A DNA stretch of 64,000 bases from Yamagishiella unicocca. Its lineage: Eukaryota > Chlorophyta > Chlorophyceae > Chlamydomonadales > Volvocaceae. Shown piece after piece: positions 33,625 to 43,981 of the stretch. The position numbers and the translations under genes are program-made. The notes under the pieces were generated by a model. That model did not search any database. It was not told the DNA's origin and saw only the letters and a program-made list of their open reading frames with translations. The stretch spans positions 124,001-188,000 of the forward strand of contig BDSL01000003.1 of NCBI GenBank assembly GCA_003116995.1. Direction: 5' to 3'. How positions within the stretch are numbered: the first letter of the stretch is position 1; the number at the start of each line of letters is the position of its first letter.

Positions 33625-36600
33625 ATGAGCCGTTGGCGAGCTCCCATCTACCGGCTGGTGGCGGTCTCCCTGGCCCTATTTGCGGGTATGGCAAAAATGC
33701 TTCACTCCTAAGTCCTTAGAAAGCGAATAAGCCGCCATGATGCCCGCTTCCAGCAGGCTGTCCCTGCAATGCTCAGAGTCCGCCGCAGCCTCCGCGACCT
33801 ACAAGGCCTCCACCACCACCGGCCAGCTTGCGCGCGCCGCGACCACCACCTCTGCCCCCATTTCCTGAACCACCTCAGCAACTGATTCCGCTATCCCTTT
33901 TGGATAACGTGACGCGAGCCTCGATGTGTATGATCCCCGACGATGGCCAATGCGTGGGACAACTGGTCTGGTCCATTGACCTGCCACCGTACCCACTGTC
34001 AAGCGGCGTAGAACCGTCGATCGATGGGCTTTCATGTATTGGAAGCAGCAGCCGAGGTTGCATCTGGAAAAGCATACCGGATTACCTCGCTACCGCTCGG
34101 CAAGATACATACACCTACGTGCCTCTGGGGCTGGCGGTCAAAGCACAAGACATTTCCGGGGCGCTGCTGGTGAGGCGTCACCCCGCGCGTGTTGTCAGCC
34201 ACATGCGAGGATGGGAGCTGCTGCACACTCCGGGACTCACCCTGGTTTGGCTGTGGGGTTCGTGACAAGAGCGATGTGTCACCATGCGAACGGCCTCATC
34301 CGATTTGCCGCTGCTAAACACGGCACGCGCCTGCCCCCAAGGCCGTTGGAGCCTCTCCCCGCATCCAGCGCAGCATGGAGCTGTCCGCGAGCCTCATGGC
34401 TTCCGGCAGCGTACATGTTCTGGCACGTGCAGCCCGCCTGTCTGGCCATAAGGCCCTCGTGGAGCCCGATGCGCTCCACTGCTGCTTCCAATTGATGCAT
34501 CTCGGCCTACATACGCACGCAGCCTCGCCCCTCTCCCGCAATCTCCTCCAAACCCTGTCCTTGCTTCGCACTCACCAGCTTGAACGAAACTATCCCGTCC
34601 GAACCCCTCCCTGCCCGGGCAGACGGGCCACACCTTTGCCGGCGGCTACATCCTCCGCCAGCTGGAGACGCTCACCATCACCTGCTCCAGCCCAATACCC
34701 GTATTCGCGATCTATTTCCTGCAGCCACTCATCATGGCGCTCTCAGCGGCGAGTATGGACTCGGGCATCGTCGCGGCGAGCAACACCACCACCAGCCCAC
34801 CACCACAGTCGGCACCGCCACCATCGCCGCCGCCACCACCCGCCATCACCACCAACAACACCAGCAGCGCCACCAGAACCTCCCCGGGGATATACTTCTC
34901 CCGCCTTTACTCCCCTCCCTTGACCGCAGCGTCGCGGCTCAAGCGGCTGACCATCAACGACTGCACGCTCACCGGCCAGCTGCCGCCGCCCAGCTTCTGG
35001 CTGCAGCTGCCCTCCCTGGAGCGCCTGGACCTCTCTCGCAACCTGCTGTCCGGGCCGTTGCCCGCCACCTTCGGCCCCTCGCCCCCACTGTCGTACCTCA
35101 ACCTCTCTCACAACCGCATCACCGGCCCGCTGACCACGTCGCTGGCCCGGTACGGCGGTTGCGGCCGGACGCTGGATCTGTCGTACAACGACCTCCGTGG
35201 GCACTTGCCCGACAGCTGGCTGTCCAGCGCCTGCACGCTGGATGACAAGAGCCGGGTGGGCCTTATGCCCCGGCGACGTCTGAAGGAGTTTGGCCCGGAT
35301 GGGGGGTTCGCAATACTGCGCACGTCCACGCTGGCGTTCAAGAGCGGTGACGCCCCCAGCGCCACGCCACAGGACAGCGGCAGTAGCAGCAGCAGCACCA
35401 CCACCACCACCACCACCACCACGGCCTCGGTAGGCGCCGCCAGCGGCGCCACCGCGTTCTGGCTGTCGTACCAGCCGTCGTACTCGTACGGTGGCGACGC
35501 GTGCCCACTGTACGGTGTTGCGTGGCGCCAGACGGTGGCGGCCCGCGTGCACAACGGCACGTCCGGCCCCGAGAGCCCGCCGTTCCCGTTCACCGTGGTT
35601 TTGTACGGCAACCCGCGGCTGGCCACTCCGGGGGGTGATCTGGCGGGTTACGCCACGGCAGCTAACGAGTATCTCAACTTCAGCATTCGTGAGAACGCCT
35701 GCACGGCCTTCGAGCCGCTACCGAACCTCCTGTGGGTCTGGGGCTCGTTTGGCAGCTGCGTGTTGGCGGTGTTCCTGGTGCTCCTGGTGCAGGCGCTGCT
35801 GACGATGCGACGGAGGAGAACGAGGGTGGTGCCCGAGGACGCACCCGCACCAGCAGCGCTACTGCCCCGCAAACGTTCCAGTCGGCGTGTGGGTCGGACG
35901 ACGAGTCGATCGTCCAGCAGGAGGGCCGCGTCGGCGTCAGAGGAGGAAGCAGGCCGCACTCGGAGGTCGGAGAAGCGCGCGGAGCGGGAGGGCAGAGAGA
36001 GGGCCGGCGGCGGTGGCGGCGGCGCCGGTGACTGCAGGGAGCAGGAGGTGCGGCGCTGTGGACCGTGCCTGTGTTCTGGGGAGGGAGGACATGTGTTGGG
36101 GCCACGGAGCCGTGTGCGTGTCGTGACAGTCGGTGAGAGTAGGGGAAGCGCAGCGTCCTTTGTGGTGGGCCGATGCTGCGAGTCTGCAAATGCGCCGCAC
36201 CCTCGGTACCTGTTCTGGCGCCGTACATCGCCAGCCGAACCACAACCGGTCCCCGTTCTTACCTCGCCCAGCATTACCCACGGCTTTCCTCCCTCATACC
36301 CCCCCTCCCCCATGCACGCATCTCAAAACGCCTGTTCTAAACGGTTTTTTCTGGCATCCACGGGTCTCCCTCGAAACCCTCCCCCAAGTGTTTCCTTCCT
36401 CGAATCCGCCAAGTGTTTGCCTGACGAACAATTTGCCCCCCTCAGCCGGGCCCCACCCGACTGCCACCGCAGGCCCGGGCCCTGGGGCCTTCATCTGTGT
36501 CTCAGACGACCACCGCCGTCAGCACCGCCTCCAGCGCCGCCCCCAGCACGGCCACCAGCACGGCCACCAGCACGGCCCCCAGCACTCCCACGGGCGCTGC

Positions 36601-39600
36601 CGCCGCTGCGGCTGCGGCCGGGCCCGTGGACGGCCGCACGGCCTCCACCACCTCCAGCGTCTCCGCCACCGCCGCCACCGGCGGTAGCCCCAGGGGTCGC
36701 GGGATGGCCAAGGTCATCATCGTGGCGCACGCTAAGGCATACTCACGCCGCGCCGCGCAGCGGCTCAGCATGTACGGCAACATCATGGTGGACGCGACGG
36801 AGCAGTTTTGCATGTGGCTGGTGTACGACATCCCGTGGGGGCCCATGACGCGTGCCATAGTCACCGCGTCCGTGCACCTCAGCACCGCGGGCCTCACGTA
36901 CGCCATGTCGTTGCCGCAGCGTACGGTGTACTGCAAGACCGTACGGGACTGCTTGCCGTACTTGTACGTCGTGCCTCCAGTGCTGTCCGTCCTCTCCATT
37001 GGGCTGACCCTCTTCCTCATGCGAGCGACCAAGGAGCTGGCGGGCACCATGTCGCAATGGGTGGCGGCAGTGAAGCCAGACGGCGGTGCTGCCGGCAGCA
37101 GCGGAGGCGGTGCCAAGCAAGGCGAGAAGGAGGCCCCGGGCAAAGTGAAAATAGCGTGGAAGGACGGGGAGGGCAGTGGCGGCTTTGACGAGGAGTCGGG
37201 CAGCAGCACGCGCACAGGTGCCAGCGCCAGCGGCGACGGGGCAGCACCCATAGGCGGTCATGCTGGTGGGGCGCTTGATCAGCCAGAGCAATGGATCAGC
37301 GGGCTGCAGCCGCTGCGCACCAGCGTCCAGGGCGCGGTGCCCTCGCGTCCTGGCTCACCGGGCACACAGACACCGACGTGGCTGATGGCGGTCGAGACGC
37401 TGCCAGTCCCCAGCCGGATGGGCGCGGGCAGCGTGACCAGCAGCCCGGGGCAGGTGCCTCCGTCGGTGGCGCGCAGCCGCTCGGGCAGCCCCCGTTCCCC
37501 TGCTCGGGTGTCACCGAACGTGGGCTTGGGGACCGGGAGCATTGCGCCATCACCTCTGGGGCCTCATGGGACGGGTGGAAGCCCTTCACGACGCGGTTCG
37601 GCTGGTGGAGCTGCTGGAGCCTACAGTGGAACCGGTGGTGCGGGCCGCGGGGCCGCTGGGGGTCCGGTGGCAGAGGCGGCTGAGGAGGCTTGTCACGAAG
37701 ACGACGACGGTAGTGGAGAGGAGGGAGGGGACCGGCGGGGGCAGTACACGGCTACCAGCGCCAAGGGAGCAACAGCAGTGTGGCCCACATCCACATCCTC
37801 CGCCATAACTCATGTGGGAACCGGGGGACAGCGGCCGCGTGGCTGGTCGCGCGTCGGACTGCAGTTTAGTTTCTTTGGGTTGTTGGATCCTGGTTCCAAG
37901 CCTGGCGGGCGTCATCCGGCCTCAGGGGAGTTGACGCCTGGAGATCTGGGGTCCGGGGGGTCCGGCATCACAGGCAGTGATGCAGGGCCGACGCCGGAGG
38001 CCGTTGGGGGTTGTTTGGCGACACGTAATCCAGGGGCAGTTGGAGAGGCCCGGGAGGAGGGCGGCACTTTGCCGACAGTTGGCGGCCCCAAGCCGCCATC
38101 CGGGCCTCAGCCGCCCAGCAGGTCGCTCCGACACATGGCGCTATCGGTGAAAGAAGCAGCAGCAGCAAAGGTGCCTAGCGACCAGCAGCAACTTGACCGC
38201 ACAGCCACGAATGTCGACGAGCAACCGTACAGCCCGGGTACCGTACCCCTGTTGCCTTTGGCCGGGCGGGGGACCAGCCCCGAGTCCCCGGCTGCTACCC
38301 CGGCCCCAGCCAGCTCAAACCCCGGCCACTCCCCCAGCCGGCACCCTAGCCGGCGGGCTGGTCCGTCTTCTGAACAAGATCAAGGTCATGATAAGGGTCA
38401 GGGCCCTGTCGTCGCAGTGCCTCAGACTCCGAGGGCTGCTCCAGAGCTTTTCTCGCCGTCAGGGTCCGCAGGGCCCGCCGCCGGGGCTGGGGGGCATGTG
38501 CCGACACCAGTGTCGGTGCCTTCGGTGATGCCGGCGGGTCGGTCCATCAACCAGTCACCATCTTCAAAGTCCAACCAGTCACGCATCACCCGCAGTGAAG
38601 GCCTCTTGCCACCCAACGACGAGCCCAAAGGCGAGGGTGCCCCGGTGCCTTCGAGAGAAGACACACTGGTCCTGGACGCCCGGTCATTCAGCATGCCTGC
38701 GACCTCGCACCCATCAGGCCGTGCGCCGCCATGTCCGCCTGCTTCCCAGCTACAAGGCCCCGCCTCCGCACCCGTCGGTGGTGCCGACGACTCCTTCGGC
38801 AGCCCCAAGCGCGGCAATCCATGGCTGGAGGACCGCCTGAATGCGCTCACGGCGCTGTCGACCGGCCCCGGCTCGCCCGCCGGCAACGTCGTCGGCCAAC
38901 GGATGCCGTCCATCGCGGCGGCTGTGGCGGTGGCGGCGGCGGCATCCACACCTCGCCGTCACGTGGGTGCTGGCGCGCGCCAGGGTGTGGCGACTGCCGA
39001 CGCCGCGGCTGGCGGAGGCAAGAGTGGTGGCGCCGGCGGCGGCACAGCCGCCGGCGGCAGCGGCGGCGATGGCAAGAGTGGAGGAGGCTACACGGGGGGG
39101 TCCGCGAACAACACCCTGCCGCGCGCAGAGACGCTAAGCCCGGGAGCCCTGCTGGTGGTCAACCAGTACCTGCGGGACTATACCTTCGGCAAGGCGGGCT
39201 CGGGCGGGTTGAACCGTACGGCATACACAGCGTGGAGTGTGTGCCGTGTGTTGCTGTGGAGCATGGCGGCGCCCCTGGTGGCGCTCGTGGCGGTGCTGGC
39301 GGCGCTGACGATCGTGGCGCACAGCGTTGGGGGCATGGTGGCCGCATGCTGGCGGGCCGCTCGGCGCGCCTACGCGGCGCGTAAGGCCCGCCGCAGCGGC
39401 GGCGACGCTGCCGCCACCGCCGCTGCAATGCCCGGGGCGCGGGCGCCGGGCAAGTTCGGCCTCTGGGTGGCGTCGTTGCGCCTTGCCGCCTGCTTGTTCC
39501 TGGGGCTGCACGTCCACGTGAGCGCCTACCTGCTGTGCATACCGCTGGCGTTCTTCACGGGTGCTTGCTACGGGCTGGGGTTTCAATGGGGCCTGGATGC

Positions 39601-39802
39601 GGTGCCGGTGCCCTGGGTGTTCCTGGCGTGCAACGCGGCCTGCCTGGCGGGCGCGCTGCTGCTGCTGCTGGAGCTGACGTTCGCCCTGCCGGCGTGGGAG
39701 AGCGGAGTGTGTCGGTACCCGTACACGGTGGCGATGCGAGCTGCGTCCAAGGCTGGGGGCGCGGCGCCGGCGGCGGCGGTGAACAATGGCGCGGTTGACT
39801 GA
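33625..39802 (+). CDS. Large surface protein: signal peptide, Pro-rich segment, LRRs and several membrane segments
   Basis: Predicted exons: 33625-33685, 33754-34169, 34623-36047, 36506-39802 (about 1732 residues); phases 1, 0, 0. One or more small exons may be missed in 34170-34622. Exon 1 encodes a signal peptide (YRLVAVSLALFA). The mature protein starts with a Pro-rich run (SPPQPPRPTRPPPPPAS) and CVGQLVWSIDLPPYP. Exon 3 holds four to five LRRs (LKRLTINDCTLTGQLP, LERLDLSRNLLSGPLP, LSYLNLSHNRITGPL, TLDLSYNDLRGHLP), a Thr run, then a membrane helix (GSCVLAVFLVLLVQALL) and basic RRRR. Exon 4 adds segments such as LYVVPPVLSVLSIGLTLFLM, a Gly/Ser/Pro-rich stretch of about 650 residues, and C-terminal helices (LVALVAVLAALTIVAH, AACLAGALLLLLELTFALP). 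No kinase domain is seen. Function is unknown; a cell-wall or membrane sensor is a guess. Confidence 0.65.
35396..35422 (+). repeat. (ACC)n microsatellite in coding sequence
   Basis: Nine ACC triplets in frame encode a run of Thr between the LRRs and the membrane helix of the large LRR protein. Confidence 0.9.
36278..36372 (+). repeat. Dispersed intronic element, copy in the large LRR gene
   Basis: In the intron 36048-36505 lie CCACGGCTTTCCTCCCTCAT, CGCATCTCAAAACGCCTGTT, CTAAACGGTTTTTTCTGGCA and CCACGGGTCTCCC. These match copies in CSN6 introns and, in part, TCF25 introns. Confidence 0.75.
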
Positions 39803-39935
39803 GGGCGCGGCGGCGGCGGTGAACAAGGGCGCGGCTGACTGAGGGCGCGGCGGCGGCGGTGAACAAGGGCGCGGCTGACTGAGGGCGCGGCGGCGGCGGT
39901 GAACAATGGCGCGGCTGACTGAGGGCGCGGCGGCG
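39763..39935 (+). repeat. 40-bp tandem repeat carrying the stop codon, about four copies
   Basis: Units of the type GGCGGCGGCGGTGAACAAGG plus GCGCGGCTGACTGAGGGCGC start in the last codons of the large LRR gene and continue into its 3' UTR. The first copy encodes NNGAVD and the stop. Each later copy repeats that same coding end including TGACTGA. Confidence 0.9.
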
Positions 39936-39939
39936 GTGA

Positions 39940-41290
39940 AGCTGCCGACGGATCCGCTGGCGAGAGGAGTAGTGGGTAGTGTAGAACGCCTGGAGACGGA
40001 GGGAGATGGTTGCGTTGGGTCGGTGGGTCAGCGGCACGTTCGCCCCGGAGATTGCATTTGCGTGACAAAAGTTAGTGTCCTGGATTTGGTGTGCGCGCCG
40101 GCAGGCTGTCTACCTATCTACCGTATTTATGCTGGAGTGCCACCCGAATTGTGGAGAGGATTCATGAAACTGACACCTGCGCGCTGGCTAGTCATATGCG
40201 TACGGCAATCATGGGGCTCGCAGTCATGGGGTTCATACATTGCGGTGACAAGACGCAGCGGTATACCGGAATAAAGACATCTTGTTGTTGGGGCGGGCGG
40301 GCGGTAATGGTGGGGCCGAAGGGAGTCCACCAATGCACTCCCTGTATTTGGAGATCTCTGCGCAGGAGCACGTGACGGTTTTCGGTTGTGTGCCGTGGAT
40401 CGAACGTGTCCGGTGATCCTGACGACTGGGAGCTGCTGGCACAGCCCGAGAGTGTCCTGTGACGCAGGCAGGAATAGGCCATCGCCCCAAACTTGACGTG
40501 CCTTGCGTACTGCTGTTTGTGCACATACTAGCGCGCAGTAGCGCTGCTTGAATTCATACCATCTAGGCAGCCCTGGAGACATGAATCGCCTCGATGTGAA
40601 CCTAGCTTCACCTGGTAGGGGCCCCAGGCACAGTGGCTGCTTGGCAAGGCACCCATAAGGCCGTAGGGTAGGAACCGCTTCCTCTTGACTACCGCAGGTA
40701 ATTTTTTGTGCCACGCCTAAGATTGTAAATACGGAACGAGAATGCCCCATGCCTGCTCTATCCTACATTCCAACGCCACACGGATGCGCCGATTACATAG
40801 CCTGGCTCTGCTCGCTCCTGAAGGGCCTGCGGGGCTGCCAAAGCTGGCGCCAGGCTTGTGCGCCTGCGCCGGATAAACCAAGATGGCGCAATGAAGCTGC
40901 GCGCTCCGGGTTGCCATGCCAAGCGGGTGGCGTTTAGTCAGGCAGAGAAGGAGGGTCCAGAATCGGCCACGACGATCTCTGTCCCCGGAATTATGGTCGC
41001 ATCCGCTGTTTATGCGGAGGTCGTCCATGAAATGGCAGACGAGGATGCAAACGCGGCCCGTGACGACATGCTGGCGGCCGCATGATCTGTAACGTCACCT
41101 GCCACGTCATCCGGCAACCGACTGGCAACCGCGAATTATTGAACGCCCAAATTTCGCCCGTTCAGACACCATATCCAATCCTGCTTAACTATTATCATCA
41201 CAAGGGCAGTCAATCAGCCTTTGCTTGCTTGCATCGCACTTTGTCAGGCAGACCCTTTTTCCGCTCTTGCGCCGAATCGAAGCTTCACGA
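39940..41290. other. Intergenic, no gene recognised
   Basis: It presumably holds the 3' UTR of the LRR gene (a TGTAA word at 40724-40728) and the promoter of the small gene at 41.3 kb. A 75-codon frame at 40858-41085 has no family signal and is not called. Confidence 0.4.
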
Positions 41291-41294
41291 AACC

Positions 41295-42733
41295 ATGCCG
41301 GAGGCCGCACCCGGCTCCGCGCGGAGGCTCTGGACCATGACCAAGCTGTGGCTTGCGTTGCGGGACGTTCCTGAGGTGAGCAGTCCGTGATTTTCGGATC
41401 GAGGGCGGCAGGTGGCGCTGGAGGGAGTGCGTCTCGTGCCGGCCGGCGACTCTGAGCAGGTCGACCCCACGCACCTTTTTCACACCCTTAGCAGCAGATT
41501 AACAGACGCGTTATTGGCAATGCGCGTGGCGGCCGATGGGTTGGGTTCCTGCCTGGGAAGCGACCCGCGGGTCGAGCGATGCGCTCCTGCCTGCTGCTCG
41601 CCGTTAGCCTGCTCGATCAGACTGCGCGAATGTGCCAACGACGCAGGTGGGTATCCTGGCGTTTCTGGGCGCCGGAGCCCTCTCGATGGGATTCTACACC
41701 TACTACCGAGAGATGTTTACGGCAGCTGGCGAGTCCTTGTGAGTCACACACTACGGTCGCAGCATAAATTACCTTCATAATAACAGTATGAAGGTGATAT
41801 TTCCGTGTATTCCACAATCAATAGAGTCACAATAGGTGTCGGCGCAATTCGCGATGCAGTCGTCGGAGCCGCCGCAGTTCGGCAACGAGCACCAGCAGGC
41901 TACGTGGCCAAAATCCCTCTACTTCCTCATAAGTCGCTTTATCGCCCCCGTCCCCCGCTCGCCGGCCCTCACCTCAGCCCGAGTATTGAGGTCCGTCGTG
42001 ACCCGGAGAAGCAGTTGGCGCTGACCGGGGCGCCACACAAGCCCAGCATCTTCCACCGCATTGCGCAGGTGGGTCCGTTGGTGGTTGGGTACGGCATCGC
42101 CGACGCGGCCACATACGGCGGCGGTACCGGGCAGCTGACCTTGGCCGCGCTCAAGTGGGCGGAAGCGCTACCCGGGAGCTCCCTTCCTCACCAACTTCGC
42201 TAACCCCGCCTTGCCCTTGCCTGCCCGCCTGTTCGCTTGCTCTCTGCCCGCATGTTTGGTCTGGTACTGTCTGGTTGCAGTGGCGAGCTGGAGACACAGG
42301 TTACGCGGTGGGAATATTCGACAACCGCGGAATGCCGTTCGAGCACAACTTGCCGACCCAGGTAAGAGACGCGCACCGTCCGCTTGGGTCCCGCGTGCGT
42401 GTCCTTCTGGTGGTTTGTAGTGGTACATGTTACAGTGGTAACACATACCGCTACAAAGCACTCATTTGCATTGCTTTGAGTATCAGAAGCAGGAAGGGTT
42501 GGAGCAGGGAGGTGTGAGGTCTGTAAGCTGTCTACGGAAACGCAGATTCACTTCCAGGGACTGTACCCCTTTCAAGCCTCGATGCGCGTTCGTAAAGCCC
42601 CCTCCTCCTCCATTCCTCGTGCACAGCATCTAGCCACCGACAGTACCATCCGCCAACCCCATTCCCGCCGCAGGGTACGGCTCACTCGGGTGCGAGGTAC
42701 GAGGACACCAAGGGCAAGCCCGCGCCCATGTGA
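41295..42733 (+). CDS. Small single-pass membrane protein, family not recognised
   Basis: Exons with good splice sites: 41295-41375 (MPEAAPGSARRLWTMTKLW..), one starting at 41412 (ALEGVRLVPAGDSE; end unclear), about 41647-41738 (membrane helix GILAFLGAGALSMGFYTYY), a region ending at 42068 (EKQLALTGAPHKPSIFHRIA; start unclear), 42281-42361 (WRAGDTGYAVGIFDNRG) and 42674-42733 (YEDTKGKPAPM, TGA). The short basic N-terminus, a single helix and small exons resemble accessory subunits of mitochondrial inner-membrane complexes, but I cannot assign a family. Two internal exon boundaries are unresolved, so the protein is not fully reconstructed. Confidence 0.5.
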
Positions 42734-42739
42734 GCGGAG

Positions 42740-43975
42740 GTCTCGTCAAAAGAACGAGGCACGCTAGCAGTGGGCCGAGGTCTTCGGAGCCCAGTCGGCG
42801 GGGGGCTTTTGTGTCCTGGCGTGAGCCACGTGCTTCCCAAGATGCCTCCCGCCCGCATTGCAGTTCGTTGCGTTGTGAAGTGTTTCAGGGCTTGTGTGCC
42901 GGCCAAGAGCTGGCGGACGGCGTCCGCGAGGTGCGCCAGTCTGCGAGCGTGGGCCGCCGCGGGCCGCAGCTGCTGAGGCAGGTGTCGGTTGGGTGCAAGC
43001 ATGGCGGGGGACATTCGAGTTTTGAATCGCCCGTGCCGTATGTGACGTCGAGGCTTAGCAATAAGTCGATACTTGTTATGCGAACGACGGGCGAAGTAGG
43101 CGTCCTTTACTGGGAATGCGGCGCTGAGAGATGGTGCCTAGTCCGGACGAATACGCCGGAGTGGACATTGATGCCACGTGTAAGGAGTCCAGTGTGCAAC
43201 TGGTAACTAGTAACTGACAGGAGGGTACCGGTACACCCGCCCACGAGCTGCGGATCAGGACGCACACACACTGATACGCCACGGCAACTCTCGAAAACGG
43301 AGTTTCCAGTAATTCAGTTGGCGCCTCTAGAGGTACCACATCGTGAGTCGTCGCAGCAGCGTCCGGCGTGATGAACTGCGCTCGTGGCGAAGAGCACCAG
43401 TTCTTCCCTTCTTTCGACACGGCGCCATCGCGGTCTGCTCCTCCCAAGGCCTCATAACAGGGCTGCGCACTCTTAACACCGTCCCACCGCCCCACGGCCC
43501 CCGCTGCAGCTCCGCAACAGCGAGTGTGCGGCTGATGACCGCCAGGCCGGGCCGGCGAGCGTGCCACCCCCACCAGACACATTGCCGCACTCCGCCCACC
43601 GCCTATTTTCCAAGCAGCACAACACACCTGCCACTCACCCTCCCTGCCCCTAAGCCCCTGCCAGGAGGGATCAGGGGCCTCCTGCTCACCCAACTCAAAA
43701 GTGCCAACCGCGCAGCCCCGCTCACACCAACATTATCCCAATGCCGAATGCGATCAGCCAATAATCCATGCTACATGCCACCTCACCTGCCCAGCGCCCC
43801 CTCTCGCTTGACAACCCCCCTGCTTGACCGGGTCTCCTCTCATAACCTCCCTGCTTGGCGCCTCTCAGTACCCTGCATCGGACCCTCCAGCCCCCTCCCC
43901 CCTGCCGGCCTGTCACTGCTGTCCCAACACCATCACCAGCCGTGCGCGGCGCAAACCCCTCTCCCCCGCTACCCC
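42740..43975. other. Intergenic between two converging genes
   Basis: It should contain the 3' UTRs of the small plus-strand gene and of TCF25. The Pro/Ser/Arg-rich open frames on both strands show no motifs. Confidence 0.4.
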
Positions 43976-43981
43976 CGACCG

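Noticed and set aside
34743..35552. 269-codon minus-strand frame over the LRR region
   Set aside because: It mirrors the plus-strand LRR coding sequence, which has clear repeats and a membrane helix.
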